Notes under the pieces: model-generated
The model's input: only the letters and a program-made list of their open reading frames with translations
The model's database searches: none
Told to the model about the DNA's origin: nothing
From: Selenomonas sp.
GTDB lineage: Bacteria > Bacillota > Negativicutes > Selenomonadales > Selenomonadaceae
Length of the DNA stretch: 7,422 nt
Direction: 5' to 3'
NCBI RefSeq assembly: GCF_022771645.1
Contig: NZ_JALFCU010000094.1
Coordinates: 1 to 7,422, forward strand
Translations under genes and position numbers: made by a program
In this document: one piece after another, positions 1-4,996 of the stretch
Position numbering within the stretch: position 1 is the stretch's first letter
How the letters are laid out: each line of letters begins with the position of its first letter

Positions 1-369
1 CTCCGGCTTCAGCGGCGAATACTCGACAAGCGCGTCCGCGACTTTCACGGGGCGCAGGTTCGCGTAGAGGCCGAGCTGCTTGCGGAGGCCGAGAATCGCC
101 TTTTCGGGACGCAGCGCTGGCTCGACGCTATCCCATTTGTCTCCGCCGACCGCGCCGAACAGCACGCCGTCCGACGCTTTGCAGGCCGCGACCGTGTCGT
201 CTGGCAGCGGCGTGCCGTATTTGTCATACGCCGTGCCGCCCGCGTCCTTGTATGTATAGGAAAGGCCGAGGCCGAATTTCTCGTCCGCTTTCTTCAGCAC
301 TTTGACGGCCGCATCCGTGATTTCCTTGCCGATGCCGTCGCCCGGAATGACCGTAATCTTGTATGCCAT
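1..369 (-). CDS. leuB: 3-isopropylmalate dehydrogenase, N-terminal part (runs off the window)
   Basis: Cytoplasmic NAD-dependent oxidative decarboxylase that converts 3-isopropylmalate to 2-ketoisocaproate, the last step specific to leucine before transamination. Only the first 123 residues are present; the family is usually about 350-360 residues, so roughly two thirds lies beyond the left edge. Visible signatures are the N-terminal VIPGDGIG stretch (residues 7-14), GAVGGDKWD (72-80) and the RPEKAILGLRK block (87-97) followed by ANLRPVK (103-109). These carry the glutamate, hydrophobic pair and two arginines that contact isopropylmalate in characterised LeuB enzymes (E89, I92/L93, R96, R106 here), which separates it from isocitrate dehydrogenases. 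The ATG at 369 is preceded by GGAGGG (381-376) with a 6-nt spacer. The gene starts 15 nt after the leuD stop, so it is co-transcribed with leuC and leuD. Nothing looks broken in the visible part. Confidence 0.96.
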   Translation of the reverse strand, partial: MAYKITVIPGDGIGKEITDAAVKVLKKADEKFGLGLSYTYKDAGGTAYDKYGTPLPDDTVAACKASDGVLFGAVGGDKWDSVEPALRPEKAILGLRKQLGLYANLRPVKVADALVEYSPLKPE

Positions 370-384
370 GAATGTCCCTCCGCG

Positions 385-882
385 TTATTTCTTCGTCTGC
401 TGCTTCACGTATTCCACAAGGCCGCCCGCTTTCGCGATGTCCTGGATGAAGCCCGGCAGCGGATGCGCCTGAAACATGTCGCCGGTTGTGAGGTCCTGGA
501 TGACGCCCGTCGAGACGTCGACGGAGAGCTCGTCACCCGCCGAGATTTTCTCGACGTCCGCGCCGATCTCGAGGAGCGGCAGGCCAATGTTGATGCCGTT
601 GCGGTAGAAAATACGTGCGAAACTCGCGGCGATGACAACGGGCACGCCCGACGCCTTGATGGCCACGGGCGCGTGCTCACGCGACGAGCCACAGCCGAAA
701 TTCTTGCCGCCGACCATGATGTCGCCGGCCTTCACGTTTTTCGCAAACGTTTCGTCGATGTCGACCATGCAATGGCTCGCGAGTTCCTTCGGATCGAACG
801 TATTGAGATAGCGCGCCGGGATGATGACATCCGTATCGATGTTATCGCCGTAGCGCCAGACTTTGCCTTTGAGTTCCGCCAT
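385..882 (-). CDS. leuD: 3-isopropylmalate dehydratase small subunit
   Basis: Small (swivel-domain) subunit of isopropylmalate isomerase. With LeuC it isomerises 2-isopropylmalate to 3-isopropylmalate through dehydration and rehydration in the cytoplasm. At 165 residues it is the short form paired with about 420-residue LeuC proteins, rather than the roughly 200-residue enterobacterial form. Visible signatures are an N-terminal DNIDTDVIIPARYL block (13-26), the loop after RYL (NTFDP, 27-31) that helps choose the substrate in this superfamily, and the diagnostic GKNFGCGSSREHAP motif (59-72). Homoaconitase small subunits are close relatives, but the flanking leuC and leuB favour the leucine pathway. 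The ATG lies 1 nt after the leuC stop. Its Shine-Dalgarno GAAGGAGG (899-892) lies within the last codons of leuC, which implies tight translational coupling and roughly equal subunit output. Confidence 0.96.
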   Translation of the reverse strand: MAELKGKVWRYGDNIDTDVIIPARYLNTFDPKELASHCMVDIDETFAKNVKAGDIMVGGKNFGCGSSREHAPVAIKASGVPVVIAASFARIFYRNGINIGLPLLEIGADVEKISAGDELSVDVSTGVIQDLTTGDMFQAHPLPGFIQDIAKAGGLVEYVKQQTKK

Positions 883-883
883 G

Positions 884-2146
884 TTACTTTACCTCCTTCG
901 GCTCGGCGATGCGGCCGAGGATCGCGCTCGCGGCCGCCGTCTGCGGCCCTGCGAGATAGACTTCACTCGTGACGTCGCCCATTCGCCCGCGGAAATTGCG
1001 GTTCGTCGTCGAGACGCAACGCTCGCCGGCCGTCATGATGCCCATGTAGCCACCAAGGCACGGCCCGCACGTCGGACACGAGACGACGCAGTGCGCGTCG
1101 ATGAACGTATCAATGTAGCCACGATGCATGGCCTCTTTGTACACGGCCTGGCTACCTGGGATGACGATGCAGCGCACGTCGGGATGGACTTCATGGCCTT
1201 TGAAAATCTCCGCCGCAATCGCAAGGTCTTCGAGGCGGCCATTCGTGCACGAACCGATGACGACCTGGTCGATCTTGATCGGTTCGCCAATCTCGCAAAC
1301 GGGCTTCGTGTTGCCCGGCAGATGCGGGAATGCGACGACCGGCGTGAGCGCCGAGAGGTCGATTTCAACCGTCTGCACATACGACGCGTCCGCATCTGCC
1401 GCGACAGGCTCGTACGGCTTCTTGACACGGCCTTTGACATACGCCTCCGTTACGTCGTCATACGGGAAGATGCCGTTCTTCGCGCCTGCTTCGATGGCCA
1501 TGTTCGCAATGGTCAGGCGATCCGTCATCGTGAGCTCGTGCACGCCCTCGCCCGTGAACTCGAGCGACTTGTACAGCGCGCCGTCGACGCCGATCATTCC
1601 GATGAGCGTCAGGATGACATCCTTTCCTGTGATATCAGCGGGCTTCTTACCAGTCAAGTGAACGTTGATCGCCTCCGGCACTTTGAACCACGCTTTGCCC
1701 GTCGCCATCGCCATGCCAAGGTCGGTCGAACCGACGCCCGTCGAGAAGCCGTTGACCGCGCCGTATGTGCACGTATGCGAGTCGGCCCCGATCGTCAGCA
1801 TGCCCGGCCCCACGAGGCCGAATTCCGGCAGGATGACGTGCTCGATGCCGACGCGCCCCTGCTCGAAGTAGTTGACGATCTTGTGCTCTTTCGCGAAATC
1901 GCGCACAATCTTCGCGAGGCCGGCGCTCTTGATGTCCTTCGACGGCTGGAAATGATCTGGCACGAGCGCAATCTTCGTGTTGTCGAAGACGTCGCCGCCG
2001 ATCTCGTTGAACTTCGCGATGGACGGCGGCGCCGTGATGTCATTCGCGAGCACCATGTCGAGGCCGCACGTGATGAGCTCGCCAGCATGCACCTCCGCAC
2101 GCCCCGCGTGCTTCGCGAGAATCTTCTCGCTCATATTCATGCCCAT
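884..2146 (-). CDS. leuC: 3-isopropylmalate dehydratase large subunit
   Basis: Catalytic, [4Fe-4S]-binding subunit of isopropylmalate isomerase, aconitase superfamily, 420 residues, the usual length of the two-subunit LeuC/homoaconitase type. The cluster cysteines are visible as GSCTNGR (C300) and CPTCGPC (C360 and C363 match the C-x2-C pair). Other family blocks are GADSHTCTYGA (120-130), the GSTDLG stretch (139-144) and the STTNRNFRGRMG block (379-390). Three ATGs occur within the first five codons (MGMNM). I chose the first because the Shine-Dalgarno GAGGAGGG (2164-2157) is already 10 nt upstream and the others are farther away. It is separated from ilvC by 118 nt that hold a terminator-like hairpin, then runs straight into leuD (1 nt gap) and leuB. 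The usual upstream partner leuA (isopropylmalate synthase) is not here. Homoaconitase is the main alternative and is disfavoured by context. Confidence 0.96.
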   Translation of the reverse strand: MGMNMSEKILAKHAGRAEVHAGELITCGLDMVLANDITAPPSIAKFNEIGGDVFDNTKIALVPDHFQPSKDIKSAGLAKIVRDFAKEHKIVNYFEQGRVGIEHVILPEFGLVGPGMLTIGADSHTCTYGAVNGFSTGVGSTDLGMAMATGKAWFKVPEAINVHLTGKKPADITGKDVILTLIGMIGVDGALYKSLEFTGEGVHELTMTDRLTIANMAIEAGAKNGIFPYDDVTEAYVKGRVKKPYEPVAADADASYVQTVEIDLSALTPVVAFPHLPGNTKPVCEIGEPIKIDQVVIGSCTNGRLEDLAIAAEIFKGHEVHPDVRCIVIPGSQAVYKEAMHRGYIDTFIDAHCVVSCPTCGPCLGGYMGIMTAGERCVSTTNRNFRGRMGDVTSEVYLAGPQTAAASAILGRIAEPKEVK

Positions 2147-2164
2147 GAAATGTTTGCCCTCCTC

Positions 2165-2203
2165 ATTTATAAAGAAAGCCTTCCCAACGGTGGGAAGGCT
2201 TTC
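2165..2203 (-). terminator. Intrinsic terminator/attenuator-like hairpin between ilvC and leuC
   Basis: On the minus strand a perfect 13-bp stem (2203-2191 pairing with 2186-2174) closes a 4-nt CCGT loop. It is followed by a T-rich but interrupted tail (TTTATAAAT, 2173-2165), and the last stem bases before it are also CTTTC. The leuC Shine-Dalgarno begins at 2164, directly after the tail. I find no convincing sigma-70 promoter between the hairpin and leuC, so transcripts for leuCDB must pass through it. This suggests partial termination or regulated attenuation rather than an operon end. Just upstream, GAAGG (2212-2208) can pair with CCTTC (2198-2194) in the left arm, a short, mutually exclusive alternative pairing. 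No T-box GGTGG element is visible. Confidence 0.75.
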
Positions 2204-2226
2204 CGAACCTTCGATATGAAATTCTG

Positions 2227-2258
2227 CACGGGGATGCGAAATCCCTGCCTGCCTCGTG
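2227..2258 (-). other. Small stem-loop in the ilvC-leuC spacer
   Basis: Just after the ilvC stop codon, GGGAT and ATCCC (2245-2241 and 2235-2231) form a 5-bp stem with a TTCGC loop. It is closed further out by CACG/CGTG (2258-2255 with 2230-2227) across a 9-nt asymmetric bulge. There is no T tract, so it is not a terminator by itself. It may be part of a leader structure together with the stronger hairpin that follows, or chance pairing in GC-rich DNA. Confidence 0.3.
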
Positions 2259-2264
2259 GCAAAA

Positions 2265-3278
2265 TCAGAACGTCAAATCTTTCTTGTCACGCAGCCACGG
2301 CATCATCTGACGGAGCTCGGCGCCGACCTTCTCGATCGGATGCTCCTGCGCAAGGCGGCGCATCGCGAGGAAGTTCGCACGGCCGCCGGCGCGGTTCTCC
2401 TGAAGCCACTTCGTGGCGAACGTGCCATCCTGGATCTCATGCAGGCACTTCTTCATTTCTTTCTTCGTGTCTTCCGTGATGATGCGCGGGCCGATGACAT
2501 AGCTGCCGTACTCGGCCGTGTCGGAGCACGACTGCACCATCTTCGTAATGCCGCCCTCGTAGCAGAGGTCGACGATGAGCTTCATCTCATGGAAGCACTC
2601 GAAATATGCCATCTCGGGCGGATAGCCGGCCTCGACGAGGACTTCGAAGCCCGTCTTCATGAGCTGGCACAGGCCGCCCATGAGCACGCATTGCTCGCCG
2701 AAGAGGTCTTCTTCCGTCTCATCGCGGAACGTCGTCTGCAGGACGCCGGAACGCGTGCCGCCGAGCGCTTTCGCATACGCGAGCGCGAGGTCGAAGCACT
2801 TGCCCGATGCATCCTGATGCACAGCGAAGACATCCGGCACGCCGGAACCTTCCGTGTACGTGCGGCGGACGAGATGGCCCGGGCCTTTCGGCGCGACCAT
2901 GAAGACATCGACGTCAGCCGGAGGAACGATCTGCTTGAAATGGATGTTGAAACCATGAGCGAAAGCGAGAGCAGAGCCGGATTTGAGGTTCGGGCCGATC
3001 TCGGATTTGTAGACATCCGCCTGCTTCTCATCCGGAATCAGGACCATCGTGATGTCCGCTTTCTTGACAGCTTCCGCGACCGGGAGAACCGTCAAGCCGT
3101 GCGCCTCGGCTTTTGCCTTGGACTTCGAGCCCTCGTAGAGGCCGACGACGACGTCCACGCCGCTGTCCTTCAGGTTCAGTGCATGGGCATGGCCCTGGCT
3201 GCCGTAGCCGATGACGGCAACGGTCTTGCCAGCGAGCATCTCGAGATCTGCGTCCTGATCATAGTAAGTTTTTGCCAT
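2265..3278 (-). CDS. ilvC: Ketol-acid reductoisomerase (acetohydroxy acid isomeroreductase), class I
   Basis: Mg2+-dependent enzyme that isomerises and reduces 2-acetolactate (or 2-aceto-2-hydroxybutyrate) to the dihydroxy acid of the valine/leucine (or isoleucine) pathway; cytoplasmic. It has 337 residues, the usual class I length. The N-terminal Rossmann fold shows GYGSQGHAHALNLKDSG (25-41). The catalytic all-helical domain shows APKGPGH (K131), DLFGEQ (D191, E195), ECFHE (E227, E231) and a CSDTAEYG block (251-258), matching the metal and substrate ligands of the family. The cofactor loop reads GLYEGSKS (46-53): the two serines typical of NADPH enzymes are there, but Tyr48 replaces the Arg normally seen in LREGSKS. 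I start at the ATG at 3278 (MAKTYYD, the common family start), preceded by GAGGAG (3294-3289). The in-frame ATG 17 codons upstream lies inside ilvN. The first 20 nt overlap the end of ilvN. Confidence 0.97.
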   Translation of the reverse strand: MAKTYYDQDADLEMLAGKTVAVIGYGSQGHAHALNLKDSGVDVVVGLYEGSKSKAKAEAHGLTVLPVAEAVKKADITMVLIPDEKQADVYKSEIGPNLKSGSALAFAHGFNIHFKQIVPPADVDVFMVAPKGPGHLVRRTYTEGSGVPDVFAVHQDASGKCFDLALAYAKALGGTRSGVLQTTFRDETEEDLFGEQCVLMGGLCQLMKTGFEVLVEAGYPPEMAYFECFHEMKLIVDLCYEGGITKMVQSCSDTAEYGSYVIGPRIITEDTKKEMKKCLHEIQDGTFATKWLQENRAGGRANFLAMRRLAQEHPIEKVGAELRQMMPWLRDKKDLTF

Positions 3279-3795
3279 AATACTCTCTCTCCTCACAGTG
3301 TTCATAAATCGTATGTTCTCCGCGCTCAAGCGCGACGAGGCCCGTGCGGATGACTTCGCTGATGCCGTACGGTTTCAGGAGCTGCAAGAGCGCTGTGACC
3401 TTGTCGTCGTCTCCCGTAATCTCGAAAATCAGCGTCTGCGGCTTGACGTCGACGACATGCGCGCGGAAAAGCTCCGCCATCTTGAGGACGTCCAGCCGGC
3501 TTGCGTCATCTGCGCGCACCTTGATCATCGTCAAGCCGCGGCATACAGCAACCTCAGGATCCAAACGCTCCACGCCACGCACGACCGGCATCTTCTCGAG
3601 CTGCTTGATCATCTGCTCGATGAGATTCTCATCCCCGTGCACCACGATCGTGATGCGCGAGAACTCCGGCGACTCCGTGACGCCGACCGACAAGCTGTCG
3701 ATGTTGAACTCGCGTCTAGAAAACATGCTGACAACCCGCACGAGCACGCCGGTCTGATTTTCAACGAACACGGACAAAACATGTTTCATGTCCAT
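3259..3795 (-). CDS. ilvN: Acetolactate synthase small (regulatory) subunit
   Basis: Regulatory subunit of acetohydroxy acid synthase. It binds and stimulates the catalytic subunit IlvB and confers feedback inhibition by branched-chain amino acids, usually valine. It is 178 residues, close to the 170-175 typical of firmicute IlvN/IlvH. An N-terminal ACT domain spans about residues 3-77, with the ligand-binding pattern ENQTGVLVRVVSMF (12-25), NIDSLSVG (31-38) and SRITIVV (46-52). The C-terminal domain spans about 83-155 and includes LLKPYGI (139-145) and EVIRTG (147-152). The ATG at 3795 follows a strong GGAGGGG (3809-3803) with a 7-nt spacer. A longer in-frame start at 3861 would lie upstream of the promoter -10 and has no Shine-Dalgarno, so it is rejected. 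The gene ends 20 nt inside ilvC, which suggests translational coupling. No ilvB is adjacent, so the catalytic partner must be encoded elsewhere. Confidence 0.95.
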   Translation of the reverse strand: MDMKHVLSVFVENQTGVLVRVVSMFSRREFNIDSLSVGVTESPEFSRITIVVHGDENLIEQMIKQLEKMPVVRGVERLDPEVAVCRGLTMIKVRADDASRLDVLKMAELFRAHVVDVKPQTLIFEITGDDDKVTALLQLLKPYGISEVIRTGLVALERGEHTIYEHCEEREYYGKNLL

Positions 3796-3802
3796 TTTGT
3801 AT

Positions 3803-3809
3803 CCCCTCC
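3803..3809 (-). promoter_or_regulatory. Shine-Dalgarno of ilvN
   Basis: GGAGGGG lies 7 nt before the ATG at 3795. It fixes the start of ilvN and rules out the in-frame upstream ATG at 3861. Confidence 0.85.
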
Positions 3810-3828
3810 GGCGAATTCTGTATGCAAA

Positions 3829-3869
3829 GTTGTAAATGTTGTATACATTATTGCGCGTCAAAGCGCTTT
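3829..3869 (-). promoter_or_regulatory. Candidate operator elements overlapping the ilvN promoter
   Basis: The spacer between -35 and -10 contains the perfect 10-bp palindrome AAAGCGCTTT (3860-3869). Around the predicted start site are the inverted repeat AATGT-N5-ACATT (3849-3835) and a 9-nt-spaced direct repeat of GTTGTA on the plus strand (3829-3834 and 3838-3843). Their position across the promoter is what an operator would look like. I do not recognise the motif; it does not match the CodY consensus as I know it. Short AT-rich repeats can also arise by chance. Confidence 0.4.
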
Positions 3870-3875
3870 TGTCAA
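3847..3875 (-). promoter_or_regulatory. Promoter of the ilvN-ilvC-leuCDB operon (sigma-70/SigA type)
   Basis: A perfect -35 TTGACA (3875-3870), a 17-bp spacer and a -10 AATAAT (3852-3847, five of six consensus bases) lie in the AT-rich gap between the dehydrogenase gene and ilvN. Transcription should begin near 3840, giving a 5' leader of about 45 nt. That is too short for a T-box or a peptide-coding attenuator, so control at this point is more likely by a DNA-binding regulator. Confidence 0.85.
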
Positions 3876-3912
3876 CCGTAAAATGTAAATTTTTTGTTCT
3901 CTAAAAAAACAA

Positions 3913-4872
3913 TTATTTGATGATGCCGTTGCCGCGCAGGACGTCCTGCACGCTCGCGGCGCTCTTCTTCAGGAGCTCGATCTCTTCGTCCGTGAGATGC
4001 AGCGGAATGCGGCGCTCGACGCCGTTCTTGCCGATGACGCTCGGCAACGACAGCGCGACATCCGTGAGGCCGTACTCGCCCGTGAATGGCACGGAAGCCG
4101 GCGTCACGAGCTTCTCGTCGTTCAGCACGGCGCGCGCGAGGCGGCAAGCGCCGACCGCGATGCCCGTGTTCGTCCAGCCTTTCGACTCGAGGACATCATA
4201 CGCCGTCTGCACGACTTCCTCCGCGACGGCCGCCTTGTCGAGCGCGCCATCATGCTCATAGAACGCATCGAGATCTTGGAAGGGCACGCCGCCGATCGTG
4301 AGCGCGCTCCATGCCGGGAACGCGCTGTTGCCATGTTCGCCGAGCATAAAGCCCTGCACGCTCGCGGGGTTCACATGGTAATGCTTGCCGATGATGTACT
4401 TGAAGCGCATCGTCTCGAGCGTCGTGCCCGTGCCGAAGAGATGGCCCTTCAGGTAGCCGAATTCCGTCGCCGCGACATACGTCGTGACGTCCAAGGGATT
4501 CGTGATCATGATGAAAATCGCGTCTTTCGTGTACTTCACGACCTCGCTCATGATCTCGCGCAGGACTTTCGTGTTCTCACGCGCGAGCGACAGCCGCTCG
4601 TGGCTGACGCCCGGCAGGATGCTCGGGCCGGCCGCGCAGATGATGACGTCCGCGTCCGCGAGGTCTTCCCACGTGCCCGAAGAAACGTGCATCCCGGGAT
4701 AGAGATCCGTCGACAGCGCGTGCATCATGTCGAGTGCCTCGCCATGCGCGACGCCGTCCTTGACGTCGATGCAGACGATTTCCGGTGCGATGTGCAGCGC
4801 GACGGCCTGCATGAGCACAGCCGAGCCGACGTGGCCGAGTCCGAGGATGGCGAGTTTCTGGGTGCGTTTCAT
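3913..4872 (-). CDS. L-lactate/L-2-hydroxyisocaproate dehydrogenase family protein (NAD-dependent L-2-hydroxyacid dehydrogenase)
   Basis: Cytoplasmic NAD-dependent dehydrogenase of the LDH/MDH superfamily, 319 residues, full length. The nucleotide-binding GLGHVGSA (11-18) and an acidic residue at the end of beta-2 (CID, D36) indicate NAD. Substrate-binding and catalytic positions are R93 (Arg109 in LDH numbering), N125 in ITNPLD, R156 (Arg171), H180 in GEHGNS (His195) and T234. Two sites are unusual. The specificity loop AGPSILPGVSHERL (81-94) places Ile85 and Leu86 where LDH has Gln102-Lys103 and MDH has Arg102. The dyad Asp168 is replaced by E153 (TLETMRF). GEHGNS rather than GEHGDS, and the KGWTNTG block (231-237), resemble L-2-hydroxyisocaproate dehydrogenase as I recall it. 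Expected substrates are bulkier 2-ketoacids, possibly 2-ketoisocaproate; plain lactate dehydrogenase remains possible. The ATG at 4872 has AGAGAGAGG 8 nt upstream. It is likely monocistronic, with its own promoter. Confidence 0.85.
   Translation of the reverse strand: MKRTQKLAILGLGHVGSAVLMQAVALHIAPEIVCIDVKDGVAHGEALDMMHALSTDLYPGMHVSSGTWEDLADADVIICAAGPSILPGVSHERLSLARENTKVLREIMSEVVKYTKDAIFIMITNPLDVTTYVAATEFGYLKGHLFGTGTTLETMRFKYIIGKHYHVNPASVQGFMLGEHGNSAFPAWSALTIGGVPFQDLDAFYEHDGALDKAAVAEEVVQTAYDVLESKGWTNTGIAVGACRLARAVLNDEKLVTPASVPFTGEYGLTDVALSLPSVIGKNGVERRIPLHLTDEEIELLKKSAASVQDVLRGNGIIK
3931..3960 (-). other. GC-rich hairpin in the last codons of the dehydrogenase gene
   Basis: On the minus strand GCCGCG (3960-3955) pairs with CGCGGC (3936-3931), and inside it CAGG-ACGT-CCTG forms a further stem, with a 6-nt bulge on the 5' side. 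The core is a perfect 14-bp palindrome at 3936-3949. A T7 run follows the stop codon (3909-3903), but it is 21 nt from the stem, too far for a standard intrinsic terminator. No better terminator is visible before the ilvN promoter. Confidence 0.3.
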
Positions 4873-4880
4873 AAAAAAGA

Positions 4881-4889
4881 CCTCTCTCT
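4881..4889 (-). promoter_or_regulatory. Shine-Dalgarno of the dehydrogenase gene
   Basis: AGAGAGAGG ends 8 nt before the ATG at 4872. The in-frame upstream ATGs at 4920 and 4905 have no Shine-Dalgarno and lie in the terminator tail region, so 4872 is the supported start. Confidence 0.7.
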
Positions 4890-4900
4890 TCAAAAATTTC

Positions 4901-4923
4901 CTCATGACAAAAAAAGACATGAG
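4901..4923 (-). other. Alternative inverted repeat in the dehydrogenase leader
   Basis: CTCATG (4923-4918) and CATGAG (4906-4901) flank the T7 run and can form a 6-bp stem with an 11-nt loop. Since CTCATG also belongs to the 3' arm of the polC terminator, the two pairings are mutually exclusive. In the dehydrogenase's own transcript only this smaller hairpin could form. It lies upstream of the Shine-Dalgarno and does not cover it. The pairing is weak and the function is unknown. Confidence 0.35.
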
Positions 4924-4979
4924 ACCGTCATGGGTTTACATGATTACGTTTCATCATAAACCTCTGACTTTCTCATGTC
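4909..4979 (-). terminator. Predicted polC terminator: long imperfect hairpin with T7 tail
   Basis: Beginning 17 nt after the polC stop, the minus strand folds into a 64-nt hairpin. GACATGAGA (4979-4971) pairs with TCTCATGTC (4924-4916). After a 2x2 internal loop, GTCA (4968-4965) pairs with TGAC (4930-4927). After another 2x2 loop, GGTTTA (4962-4957) pairs with TAAACC (4938-4933). A 2-nt bulge then precedes TGAT/ATCA (4956-4953 with 4944-4941), around an 8-nt loop. That is 23 base pairs, followed at once by seven T residues (4915-4909), the layout of a rho-independent terminator, although the stem is less GC-rich than typical. No other terminator is visible after polC. Confidence 0.7.
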
Positions 4980-4981
4980 AA
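4953..4981 (-). promoter_or_regulatory. Promoter of the dehydrogenase gene (sigma-70/SigA type)
   Basis: A perfect -35 TTGACA (4981-4976), a 17-bp spacer and a -10 TATGAT (4958-4953, five of six consensus bases). Initiation would fall around 4946, giving a leader of about 75 nt. The promoter sits within the 5' arm of the predicted polC terminator hairpin, so transcripts made from it contain only the loop and 3' arm and cannot form that terminator. Confidence 0.85.
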
Positions 4982-4996
4982 CGATTTTCTTTTTTG

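Noticed and set aside
2168..2230. Possible 20-codon leader peptide (GTG start) between ilvC and leuC
   Set aside because: No Shine-Dalgarno, a GTG start, only a few scattered leucines, and it runs straight through the hairpin stem. It does not look like a leucine-rich attenuator peptide.
2147..2264. T-box riboswitch before leuC
   Set aside because: The spacer is only 118 nt and has no T-box GGTGG sequence or specifier stem architecture.
863..2479. Long plus-strand open frame (538 codons) antisense to leuC and the start of ilvC
   Set aside because: It mirrors GC-rich codons of well-recognised genes on the other strand, is Arg/Asp/Val-rich with no recognisable motif, and crosses the ilvC-leuC terminator. 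Other long plus-strand frames at 2256-3353 and 3997-4959 are the same kind of shadow.
3259..3861. Longer IlvN starting at 3861
   Set aside because: The extra 22 residues are Tyr/Asn/Arg-rich with no family similarity, the start precedes the predicted transcription start near 3840, and the strong Shine-Dalgarno serves the ATG at 3795.
4873..4920. Longer dehydrogenase starting at 4920 or 4905
   Set aside because: These ATGs fall in or just after the terminator hairpin with no Shine-Dalgarno. The Rossmann fold begins right after the ATG at 4872, as in family members.
4901..4979. Repeated TCATG/CATGA motifs as a short repeat array or CRISPR remnant
   Set aside because: The copies are short, alternate in orientation and form one hairpin. 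There are no equal-length spacers.
4873..4996. Rex-type redox operator before the dehydrogenase
   Set aside because: I looked for a TTGTGA...TCACAA-like palindrome, expected for many fermentative dehydrogenase genes, and found only TCATG/CATGA repeats explained by the hairpin.
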